DNA of 64,000 nucleotides, from positions 94,157,978-94,221,977 of the forward strand of contig OW799234.1 in assembly GCA_941918925.1 (NCBI GenBank). The letters run 5' to 3'. The notes beneath the pieces were generated by a model. That model was not told the origin of the DNA and made no database searches. It was given only the letters and a program-made list of their open reading frames with translations. This document shows, piece by piece, positions 46,435-56,810 of this stretch; the stretch's first letter is position 1, and each line of letters begins with the position of its first letter. The DNA is from Phyto melanocephala (lineage: Eukaryota; Arthropoda; Insecta; Diptera; Rhinophoridae). Both the position numbers and the translations under genes were made by a program.

Positions 46435-47300
46435 TCACAACCCTAGTTGTATCGTATTATTGGTACAATTTGTGTATGTGTTTACAGTATTGTATACTTG
46501 TTGTTGGTAATTTCCATTGAAATATTTTGTATAACACTACTATTTCATTTCATTTGTATGTTCAGTATTAAACTCATACAGGGATGGAAAATAAATTTTT
46601 TTTTGCAGAATAAAAATAACAAATAACTTTTTCTTCTGAAAATGCTATAAAAAAATTATGTAGCTTCGGCACGTAGCGCCGTCCTGTTGAAACCAAATGT
46701 TGCCAATATCGTCCTCTTCAATTTTTGTGAACAAAAATTCGTTTTGGGTGTATCGCCTTTTCAAGATATGCGTGCGGGTTTTATGTGCCCCAAATGCGAC
46801 AGTTTTGATTGCTGACATACCCACCAAGATCAAAATGAGCTTCATCTGAAAAGATGATTTTTTTGACAAAATCGGTCAAAGTAATGTCGCAATATTTCCC
46901 AGCGTTGTTCAAGCGTATACACAACCATATTCGTTCAGCGGAAGAATAAAACTAATTATCTGTTAAATCAGACATGAGCTAAGTGTTACCATTCACGAAT
47001 TAAGCAGTAGTTGACAAAAAAACGTTAGATGGCATACCCATAATTTTTGTTTTTGTATTTTATTGCTTCCAAAATATTAAATTATAATAAACGTTAAGCG
47101 TTTTGTTGATTTTTCTTTGCTAATAATTTTTACTAAAATTTTTTTAGTTTAATATTTTTTGTAACTCAGCAGATCTTACATATGATCAACTTTTCCATTT
47201 CTGATTTTTTATTTGCCTGACGTAAAATATTGACTGTCGTTTAACAATACAACAGAAATCATGTCTAAATGTAAATAAGCTAAAACTGTTATTTAATATG
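46435..47300 (+). repeat. Dispersed repeat, copy 2 (sister at 8040-8590)
   Basis: Matches 8040-8590 at both ends but is longer, because 46630-47090 holds extra DNA including a mariner fragment. The left block 'caaccctagttgtatcgtat' and the right block 'gtttaacaatacaacagaaa' are clear. Confidence 0.5.
46645..46970 (-). pseudogene. Fossil Tc1/mariner transposase fragment
   Basis: On the minus strand one frame reads SDEAHFDLGGYVSNQNCRIW (first catalytic Asp block), another reads FLFTKIEEDDIGNIWFQQDG followed by ATC (second catalytic Asp block). Both catalytic blocks are recognisable but lie in different frames. Confidence 0.8.
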
Positions 47301-47639
47301 CGATACAAAATATAATTCGGAAATAAATTTTATAGAGAGAGTAGTTTTACAAGCTGTGCTGAATAGATTTTTTGCCGTATGGCATTTTTTGAAATTATAA
47401 AACTTTTTTCACCGCATGTCTTCCTAATTGCTACATATATATTTCAGCAGTAAAAAGTTATTTAAATTTATTAAAGAGCTTTTTTTACGTATCCCCCTAA
47501 CTTGTTGTGCATCGTACAAATTACTTAATTTGGTTCAAATTAATAGTTTTCTCTACTCCCATTGAAAAACTATATTTATATAAATTTTAACATTAAAATA
47601 TTAGAAAAAATATTATATCGGTTTTTTTATGACTCTCAG

Positions 47640-47890
47640 CTCCTGTTATGAAGTTGACTTGTTGGCATAGACCAATGATTTAGCTCTGGCTATATCTTAC
47701 CAAAATGTGTAATAAAATTAATACCTGTGTTGGTAATATTTTGTTTTGCTTAGCACTGCTACACATTAAAATCATTTCATCAAGATAGGAAAGGAGGATG
47801 CAGGAGAGGAAAGGCGGAAACGCCACCTCCAACACCCACACTCGGAGACTAATATGGTCCATTGTATTTAAAAAAAAAACCATCAAACTT
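47640..47890 (-). repeat. Possible LINE 3' UTR remnant
   Basis: GC-richer block with 'ggaaaggcggaaacgccacc', similar in word order to 43896-43960. No coding motif survives. Confidence 0.3.
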
Positions 47891-48179
47891 CTTTTCAAAT
47901 CTATTTTACGAAGAAAAGCATTAAAAATTATTTCTTTAATGCAAAACTTTTGAAAGTTTTTTTTTCGAATTTATGAACTGCAATTGAGTTTTCTAAGTGA
48001 TTTTTGGAATTTAATACATATTAAAATTTTATTGTTTATTTTATGTTAAACAAAATTTAATATATGTTATTGAGTTAACGAAAAGTAACCCGTTAATGAG
48101 TTTTCTGTCGTTTCCTGTTTAATTGGAAATATTAAAGTAGAGTTAAATATTAAATCAAAATGATTTTTTTTTTAATTTA

Positions 48180-48790
48180 TCCACACATGCACATTAGTAG
48201 TAGTAGCAGTAGTAGTATTCTTTATTTCAATTTTAGCAATATATAAACATACATATGTGTGAGTTAGTTATAAAATGATTATAATTTTAAAGAATATAAG
48301 AACAATGTTGTCAGTTGTTAAGCTATTTTTACATCTAAATATCTTTAGTAGTAGTTGATTTGTTTTATATATTAAATTCAGTTAATAAATAATTTCTATA
48401 TATTACACATGTTTTTTTATTTTGCTAATAATTGCCAGTTTGCTATTTTACCATCTAATATATTAACTATTTCTTTCTCTTCTAGTGCAGTTTTTCCAAA
48501 GTATGAAGCCCTAAACTCTCTTAACGCATAACAGCGGCGTATGAAATGTTTAATATTCTCTTTCTCTTTCAAACTACATAGTGAATAATAACGCTTGTAT
48601 TAAAGTTGTTATCATTAAGTTTGATCAAATCACTTCTTGCCTTAAATATCCATGTAATATGTTCGGAACTTACACTATCCGTGATATAGTTTTTTCCTGC
48701 GAATGTGCTTAGTTTCCTATAAAATCGGCTTGTTTGGTTTACGTGTGTCAATAAATCTTGTTTGTGTTTGTTTCTCAAGTCGTGAAAATT
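48180..48790 (-). pseudogene. LINE C-terminal region and 3' UTR remnant
   Basis: The minus strand reads HVNQTSRFYRKLSTFAGKNY, then SEHITWIFKARSDLI and, in a shifted frame, CSLKEKENIKHFIRRCYALR followed by EFR, a Cys/His knuckle typical of ORF2 C-termini. A (TAC)n/(GTA)n tract at 48196-48216 and AATAAA on the minus strand mark the 3' end. Confidence 0.55.
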
Positions 48791-49139
48791 GAATGAAAAT
48801 CGAATTAAAATGCGATTTTCATTCTATTTTCTTTTATTGAAATTTTGTCCTGTCCATGAGATACCGCAAGGAGAACATATTCTGTTTATGTGCTTTAATC
48901 AAAACAACTGACTTTCTACGAGTAGTTTTGAAAGCCACATGCACATTAAATTGTTATCAAATCACTTCAGCAGAGCAAAACAAAACATTTTTAATTTTCG
49001 TCAAACTGACCAAACCTATTCGCGTGAATTAGGTTTACTAATACTATGAAAATAAATGAGTTTGACGAAACTGTTTGATGTGTGTACAAAAAGCTTAAAC
49101 GTTTAATTGATACAATACGTTTATCAAATTTTAATTTAA

Positions 49140-49300
49140 ATAAGCCGACTGCTATAGCCTCTGTGTGGCTTTTAGTATCATCTTGTTGAAACTACACGTC
49201 GTTAATGTCTAGCAGTTAAATCGCTATTAAATATAACGTGGTGGTCAACTGAAAAATGGCGCAGCAGTACCACTGGTATAAAAACTTCACCACACAGATA
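49140..49300 (-). pseudogene. Small fossil Tc1/mariner fragment
   Basis: Minus-strand NDV*FQQDDTKSHTE corresponds to DMWFQQDGATCHTA with a stop in place of Trp. Nothing else is readable. Confidence 0.4.
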
Positions 49301-49728
49301 TTTTTTTGGATAATTTGTGTTTCTTAAAGCACACCTTCGGTAACTAGTAACGCTTTTTTTGTTTGAGGGAAGACTTCAATTATTTGTAATTACTGTTCAG
49401 GTGTGTACTTTGTTATATGAAAATAGTGTATTTATGCTATGTTTTGACATTGATAGACTGGTTATAGGTTTAAGGATAATATATTTAATACAAGATTTTC
49501 TTAAATAAATATATATTTTACAATTATTAACAAAAATATTTATTTTACGTAAAGAAACTAAGAATGCGGCTTAGTTTTCTACCTATTTTGTTAGTAACAT
49601 AATTGCGTATCGCTCCCTTGTAATTGATCTAAATATATATAATTCTTAAACATTCCTTGATTATACCTAAATGCAATAGCAATTAAAGTTTCAGAGAAGT
49701 CCCTCCACTAAAAATCTATTTTCCTAAA

Positions 49729-49741
49729 TAGTCTTCTTAAT
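49729..49741 (+). repeat. 13-bp direct repeat left of the hammerhead array (target duplication)
   Basis: TAGTCTTCTTAAT, repeated exactly at 51294-51306 at the other edge of the array. Confidence 0.7.
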
Positions 49742-49867
49742 ATTAAATTTTAATGTGAACCATTTTTTATTTTGGCTTAAGTTCATTTGTTTCTTTATTT
49801 TTAATTTTATAATTCAAATTAAATTAAATTGTAACCATTGTAGGAATATTCTTTCTAAAAATTATTT

Positions 49868-49935
49868 CCGATATTAGCCGAGTGGAATGCATTTTCGAAA
49901 TCAGCTACGATTTCATCATCAGCACTCTTTATCGG
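49868..49935 (-). ncRNA. Type-I hammerhead ribozyme, unit 1
   Basis: Minus strand: outer stem I CCGATA/TATCGG, internal loop AA/GGCTAA, inner stem I GAGTG/CACTC, core CTGATGA, stem II GAAATC-GTAGCT-GATTTC, core GAAA, two-pair stem III (AA/TT around TGCA) and cleavable C (complement of 49885). One extra T lies between CTGATGA and stem II, which departs from the textbook core. A short stem III usually means such ribozymes work as tandem dimers. Confidence 0.8.
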
Positions 49936-50413
49936 TATACTACTATGTAACTTAAAATTCCTATTTATGTTACAATTGAATGAAATTTGAATTAGTGAAT
50001 CTTAGTATTAATTTTCATATTTTGTTGAATATTTAATTTCACCTATCAAATGACAATTCATAATTCAACATGTTCATATTCTTCTATATTCGTAATACAT
50101 TTTCGTTATGCTTTCAATATCCATCCTTTGGCTGGAATTATTGAAAACAAGGTTGTATTTACATTTTTCATTTATATAAGTCCATCTAGGTGATAGACAC
50201 TGAACAATGAATTCTTGAATGTCATTAACACCGTGCCATGTGTGTTATAATTATATATTTATATTTTATTCGAACTTTTTTCTATATATTAAATTTTAAT
50301 GTGAACCATTTTTTATTTTGGCTTAAGTTCATTTGTTTCTTTATTTTTAATTTTATAATTCAAATTAAATTAAATTGTAACCATTGTAGGAATATTCTTT
50401 CTAAGAATTATTT

Positions 50414-50481
50414 CCGATATTAGCCGAGTGGAATGCATTTTCGAAATCAGCTACGATTTCATCATCAGCACTCTTTATCGG
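50414..50481 (-). ncRNA. Type-I hammerhead ribozyme, unit 2
   Basis: All 68 bases of the fold are identical to unit 1, 546 bases further on. Confidence 0.8.
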
Positions 50482-50959
50482 TATACTACTATGTAACTTA
50501 AAATTCCTATTTATGTTACAATTGAATGAAATTTGAATTAGTGAATCTTAGTATTAATTTTCATATTTTGTTGAATATTTAATTTCACCTATCAAATGAC
50601 AATTCATAATTCAACATGTTCATATTCTTCTATATTCGTAATACATTTTCGTTATGCTTTCAATATCCATCCTTTGGCTGGAATTATTGAAAACAAGGTT
50701 GTATTTACATTTTTCATTTATATAAGTCCATCTAGGTGATAGACACTGAACAATGAATTCTTGAATGTCATTAACACCGTGCCATGTGTGTTATAATTAT
50801 ATATTTATATTTTATTCGAACTTTTTTCTATATATTAAATTTTATTGTGAACCATTTTTTATTTTGGCTTAAGTTCATTTGTTTCTTTATTTTTAATTTT
50901 ATAATTCAAATTAAATTAAATTGTAACCATTGTAGGAATATTCTTTCTAAAAATTATTT

Positions 50960-51027
50960 CCGATATTAGCCGAGTGGAATGCATTTTCGAAATCAGCTAC
51001 GATTTCATCATCAGCACTCTTTATCGG
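50960..51027 (-). ncRNA. Type-I hammerhead ribozyme, unit 3
   Basis: All 68 bases of the fold are identical to unit 1. Confidence 0.8.
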
Positions 51028-51069
51028 TATACTACTATGTAACTTAAAATTCCTATTTATGTTACAAAA

Positions 51070-51117
51070 GAGTGCTGATGATGAAATCGTAGCTGATTTC
51101 GAAAATGCATTCCACTC
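51070..51117 (+). ncRNA. Hammerhead ribozyme in the inverted partial unit, outer stem lost
   Basis: Keeps inner stem I (GAGTG/CACTC), both core segments and stem II, but the 5' half of the outer stem I (CCGATA) is cut away at the inversion junction. Confidence 0.65.
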
Positions 51118-51884
51118 GGCTAATATCGGAAATAATTTTTAGAAAGAATATTCCTACAATGGTTACAATTTAATTTAATTTGAATTATAAAATTAAAAAT
51201 AAAGAAACAAATGAACTTAAGCCAAAATAAAAAATGGTTCACATTAAAATTTAATATATAGAAAAAAGTTCGAATAAAATATAAATATATAATTAGTCTT
51301 CTTAATGTTCATAACAATATTAGAAATATGTTAACATTTTGGCTGGCTAATTTCTAAGACATAAGTCAAAATAATAAATTTTCCACAAACAGTTTTATTT
51401 TGAAAAGCTGTAATATAACGCACATCATATGCGAGATTGACCGACTATTACTTTCTTTTATATTTTTTACAATGTCGTTGTTATATTTTTGATATTCGTT
51501 TATCCGTTTAGAGATTTATGAGATGAGAGGTAAACAGTAGGTTTATTCAAAAAATAGTGACAAAAAATATAATAGAACTTAAATAACATTTAAAAACCGT
51601 AACAATTTAGTTGTATTCTTATTTTATGTACAAACAAAATGTGTGCAAATTTGAGGTATCATTTTAAATTGTATAAAAATAAAAAGAGTTTCTTCTTTAA
51701 TTTTTAAAATATTGTTTCTTGTAGTTTATTACAAATTGGTTTCGATAAACAAATAAAAATTATGTCAGTCAAGTGAGCTACAAGTTCGGTAGGCTCCTTA
51801 TATTTTAACCAAAATTTTTAAACAGTGCTTTTAATAAACTGTTGTCTGTTGGATAATTTTATTTTTAAGGAATTATTTGTGTAC

Positions 51885-52140
51885 ACTTTATGTTGCTAAA
51901 AACCCTACAAAAAAATAGTCTAAAGGTGTCAAATCGCACGATCTTGATGGCCAATTCACTTGTCCACAAAGAGAATTTATGCCATTTTTGAACATCTCTT
52001 CAAAACACCAATTGTTTCTCTTGATATATGGCAAGTGTCACCATCCTGCTGAAACCACATATTTTTTACATCATAATCATCAATTTTTCTCCAAAAAAGC
52101 TTCGTTCATCTCCCTATAGCTATCTACTTAAAACTGTTTA
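51885..52140 (-). pseudogene. Fossil Tc1/mariner transposase fragment
   Basis: The minus strand reads NMWFQQDGDTCHISRETIGV followed by LKR, then after a stop a VNWPSRSCDLTPL-like segment. The second catalytic Asp block is intact, but stops follow. Confidence 0.75.
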
Positions 52141-54850
52141 AACTTGTTTCTTTATTTTCGAAAATAAATTTTCTTTTCATATGTTTTAATGGTTTTACCT
52201 TTATTCTACTGTTATTTACCTAAAATATGAATACCGCTATGACTGTCACTATAATTTAATTGTAAACTCTATTTTATAACCAAAATCTGTATATATTAAG
52301 GCTAGAAATATTGACACGCATAATATTAAAAATTAAAAATCTCTCCTAAAACAACAAACACATAGTTAGTTTTAAATATTCTAAATAAAATATACATATT
52401 TATTTTTAAATTATAGAAGAAAAAAACTAACTCCCTTCCTTATCATTATTTTATATAAGCCCACTGTTTGTGGCTTTTATGTTTGTGTTAGTGTGTCCCT
52501 ATTTATACGCCTGTTAAAATTTTATGAGCCACCAACATTAAGGGGGCTTAAATAAATTACCATTCTGACGCGAAAGTTAATGTGTAAATGTAAGATAAAA
52601 GCCAATCACCAAAAATACCCCTGGTGCCTTTAATTCTTTTCTTTTCTTTCATTCCTTCTGTCTTGTTGCTCTCCTTCTCTCTGGCTTTAAGTGTTACAAG
52701 ATTGTTATTTTTCATGTAAAAATTTTTTTTTTAGCAACATTATTGTTGCTGTTGTTGCTGCAAAAGAAAACAATGTAAACCTCATTAGTTTATGACGATG
52801 TCACGACCACCCTTTAAAAAAAATATTAACAAAAATAGCAGTAGTAAAGACAGTAGCAGCAGCAACAATAAAAACATTTTCGCTAAATGGCTGTAATGTG
52901 TACATAAATAAATGAAGGGATAACCTTTAAAAATAATAATAAAAATATAAAACAACATTAAGAGCAACCAAAAATAACTATGTACATGGCTAAACTTAAA
53001 AGACACAACAGAGATATTTTATCAAAAGTACCATTAAAGGAGGCTTTTCCCTTTTTCATCAACTACATTTATATTTATTTTTATAGTGTTGTTATTTTTT
53101 ATTAAAAAGCTTAATTATGTAAAAGGTTGAAGGTCAATCTGTTTATTTAGAAAAAAATTAAAAAAAAAAAACTTTACAAAATACACTAGAGTGTAGCTCT
53201 AGTTATATAGAGAAAGTAGCTAGCGAAGGTCTTTAAATTATTGTTGGTATATTATTTAATTACTTGTTTATAAAATAAACAATATTCGTTGTTTACTCTT
53301 TCTAAATAAATATTTTAATTGTTTAACATAAAAAAGGTAAGGGACAGTAATATAAAAAATGCTTAATTTAAAAATTCAAGTCAAGCAAATTAAATAAAGG
53401 CAACGGAGAATATTAAGAAAATGTAATGAAAATTAAAAACAAGTGGCAATTTGGAGGCTGTTAACAATTTTAAGCTTTTTAAGAAAATTTAATATTTTAC
53501 CATCTTTAACAAATGTATGGATTCATTGTTTTTTTTTCAAACATTTGGTATATTCACAGAAGAAATCCTAAGTGCCGCATTTTCATAATATTCTAAATTT
53601 CTAAAAATTTTAAATTTAATCAAAAAATCTTTTTAACTTTTTAAGCATTATAGCATTATACAAATACGACACTTAGTACACCTTGTGAATCCATCAATTG
53701 TATTTTAATTTAAAGCATATAAAATATATCAATTTTTCTGTAAGCGAGTGATAAGAAATACGAAATTTATTTTTTGATAATAATCTTCCCATCAAATGCC
53801 TAAACTTTATCTAATAGAAATTTGTTTTCACTTTATTAAAATTAAATTCTCTATAAAATTTGTAAATGCTTCCTTATTTTTATTACAAAATTTACGACTG
53901 CAATAATCTTTACACCACATAGAGAAAGTAATAAAGAATGTAAAACCAAGTACGTGTAAATAAGCCTGAAAAACTACTTCTAATTTTTAAGACTATTAAC
54001 TATTGAAAAGTAAATTAGAGATAAGTTTTATATGTGTTTGTGTGTATCCATGATTTAACAAAAAGAAAATCCAAATAATCTTTTAAATGTAGATTTTTTT
54101 TTCTGTATTGTTGTTCGACATACTAAAATTTGATGTTCTCGTAGATGTATGTGAAGAACTATAAAGCAGATGCTATCATTGAATTCGTCATGGAAATTAA
54201 GTGGCTAAAGGTCATGAAATAAAGCAGCATTCAGGCATTATTTCTTATTTCTCTTTATTTCACTTTCGCTTGAATATTGTTTTTTTTTTGGATATTTATA
54301 TTCTTTATCTCTAAAAAATCTTTCTTAACGAAATTTACGGTTATAGAAGTAGCCATTTCCTTTTAGTAATATTTCTTTCAGACAAAATTGAAAAAAAATG
54401 TTTCTATACTACAGCAACTTTTACTTTCTACTGTAGAATTCTTTTTTTTTTTTTTTTTTCGTTTTATTTTCTCCCTCTAATAATGCTCTTATTTTTCGAA
54501 TCCAAATATATGGTTAGGTTAGAAAGAGAAGAGGAGCATAAGCTTTCGCATACACCTAAACTGAAAATAAGGCCTATTTATTGCTCTTTACATTCGTTGT
54601 CGTCAAAATCATCTTATGAATTTTTTTCACACGTGTTTCTTGGTAAAGCAATCACCATAGGGCGAATTCCCGACACGCATAATATTAATAATTTCTTGGC
54701 ATTTTTATTCTTCTTCCCTATTTTAAATTACGTTTGAAATCAACAGTTTGGACCTCTTTTGACTTATAGCCAAAATATTACCAATTGGCGTAGCTGAATT
54801 TTTTTCCGGTGGTTGGAAAAAACTTATAAACTTTATTCTAAGTTAATTTT
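52141..54850. other. Intronic DNA, nothing recognised
   Basis: AT-rich sequence with CAG/TGCTGT-type trinucleotide runs near 52745-52760 and 52840-52870. No supported gene or repeat. Confidence 0.55.
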
Positions 54851-54852
54851 AA

Positions 54853-54887
54853 ATGTATGTATATGTACATATATATATGTATATGTA
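54853..54887. repeat. TATATG/TGTATA microsatellite
   Basis: Alternating ATGTATATGTACATATAT motifs immediately before the LINE fragment. Confidence 0.7.
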
Positions 54888-55517
54888 TATGTTGGTAATA
54901 ATAGAGCTGATGCACTTGCAAAAGCCGGTACCACCCTACATTCGGTTGAATCCAGTTATGCTTTGGGTATTCCCTTATAGAAGGGTAAGCAGCTAATCTC
55001 ACATCAATTCTATTTGGATGCCAAGGAAAGATGGGTGAGAGAACCCACTTGTTTGGAAACCAGAAAGATCTGGCCTGACATGGATGTGCATAGGACGCAA
55101 TAAGCAGTGAATATGCCCCGAATCCACATTAGGAACCTCATAGCGGTCATTACCGGACACTGGCCTATAGGTACACATGCGAAAAGGCTGAATATCACTT
55201 ACAACGACTTCTGCAGAAGTTGCGATAACGAGGAAGAGGAGGAGACGACTGAACATCTTCTCTGCAATTGTCCTGCATTCGGGGAACTGAGACGCCAGAT
55301 TCTGGGTCAACAAATACTTGTAAGTAAAACTTGTCTTTCCGCAGTTGAACTGGGAAAGATCCATACCTTCGTAAACAGGACAGGATGGCTGAGGAACGAC
55401 GGCCAGAGGACATAGACAAACGGGCGATGGTGCCTACGGTATCACAACGGGACCCTCGGAGGACCCAAGTGAGCTATTCCTTCGGGCGGCTGCCGGATCT
55501 AACCTAACCTAACCTAA
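54888..55517 (+). mobile_element. 3' end of a non-LTR retrotransposon, sister of 4588-5050
   Basis: The plus strand encodes GNNRADALAKAGTTLHSVES (the D/N-rich end of RNase H), LDAKERWVREPTCLET and RIHIRNLIAVITGHWPIGTH, then the zinc knuckle FCRSCDNEEEEETTEHLLCN, CPAFGELRRQILG and a short tail. Two stops interrupt the frame. It ends in AACCT repeats (55498-55517). A 5'-truncated copy of an RNase H-bearing LINE (I/R1-like group). Confidence 0.85.
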
Positions 55518-56189
55518 TTTTATATGTACGTTAAATGTCAATTGTTATTTTTTTAATTCAGTAAAACTAATTCTGGGGATAAATTGCAACCCCAGCATCA
55601 TCAAATAACGCCCGTGATATTACCTTATTCAATTTATTTTGCCATTTTGTTTCTTTTTCCTAGATAATTCATAATTTTTTATCTAAAATACACCTGTAAT
55701 GCGATTCAATAACAACAATTTAATATATTCCGGTATTTTGTATCATATTTTACCGACAGTTATTTTTGTCATCTAAACGAAATTAATTTATTTGTTGTTT
55801 ATCAACAAAAATTTAAACTTTATATCTGATTATCACTTGTTTAAGTTTATTGCGGCGTGACTACCTGTAGAATTGATGTTAATGGTAAATTTATTTACAC
55901 TTTAATGTAACAGTTGTCAAGTATAGTTAAAAAATGTTAAGTTAATCGCATAGTCGTTAGTGCAAATAACAACAAGGGTCGACAAATATAACGATTTTCG
56001 GATCGTTAAAAGTTAGCGAATCGCCGCACTGAGTGTATTTTTATCAGATATTATTTGGTATAACAACCACTTTGATGTCCTTTGATATATATTGTCGAAA
56101 GGCCTAAAATACTTACGTCGGAAACTTCTGACTGTAGTAGTTAAGAGTGTGATTTTAAATCACCTATCTGATCTCGGGCTCTTGGCTTA

Positions 56190-56810
56190 AAGACTTACAG
56201 GGGAATTATAAGCCCAGTATATAGACTGGTGCTTTGCGAGTTATTTGTGCTTTCCGGACTGTATCAGATGATGCAGCATTGGTGATTGCGGGAATGATGC
56301 CAATAGATCTTTAGATCAGAGGCTTCTCAGACATTGCAACTATTGCTGAGTGGCAGTGGCGATGGTCCTTGTCAAAGAAGGTAAGATGGACGTATTCTCT
56401 TATTTCTGACTTGGTGGTCCCATGGCTCAAGCAGGCAAATGGAAATCTAGACTTCTATATTACGCAGTTGCTTAGTGGACACGGTTGTTTCTGGTCATAC
56501 CTATACAGATTTGGTCGTGAAACTTCTTCGTTCTGTCCGAGTTGTGATGGTAATGTCGAGGATAATGCTGAACATGTATTGTTTTCGTGCCCGCGAAATA
56601 TAGGGAGAGACAATATCTTGAAGGGATGATAGGCCGTTGTGTTGATCACGATAATATAGTGGAGATTATGTTGTCCTCTGCACGCTGTTGGGAGTATGTA
56701 TGTGAATATGCTAGATTGGTTCTCACTGAACTTCCTAGGGTTGAGAAAATCCATATGTTTGCTTACATGAATTGTATTTATTTTAAGCCACATCATTTAT
56801 GACAAATTAT
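56190..56810 (+). pseudogene. R1-like LINE C-terminal remnant
   Basis: The frame at 56369-56629 reads MSKKVRWTYSLISDLVVPWL, LDFYITQLLSGHGCFWSYLY and RFGRE, then FCPSCDGNVEDNAEHVLFSC followed by PR. The 'TQLLSGHGCF..YL' block with a Cys-Cys-His-Cys knuckle is characteristic of R1-clade ORF2 C-termini. The frame then shifts. Different family from 54888-55517. Confidence 0.7.

Larger units (their letters stand above)
49741..51293 (-). mobile_element. Tandem 546-bp units with hammerhead ribozymes (Penelope/retrozyme-like)
   Basis: Units start at 49741, 50287 and 50833 (period exactly 546) and differ by only a few bases. The third stops at about 51067 and is followed by an inverted partial unit (51068-51293), giving a 226-bp palindromic arm pair around a ~43-base spacer. 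A 13-bp direct repeat bounds the whole. Each unit includes a hammerhead fold. There is no reverse transcriptase, so it is non-autonomous or an LTR relic. Tandem units, an inverted tail piece and type-I hammerheads are known together from Penelope-like elements and metazoan retrozymes. The 61-codon frames at 50238 and 50784 are repeat artefacts. Confidence 0.8.

Noticed and set aside
50238..50969. Two nearly identical 61-residue open frames
   Set aside because: They are the same part of the 546-bp hammerhead-bearing unit, AT-rich and on the strand opposite the ribozyme.
55107..55419. Separate proteins on both strands
   Set aside because: The plus-strand frame is the LINE ORF2 C-terminus; the others are shadows of it.
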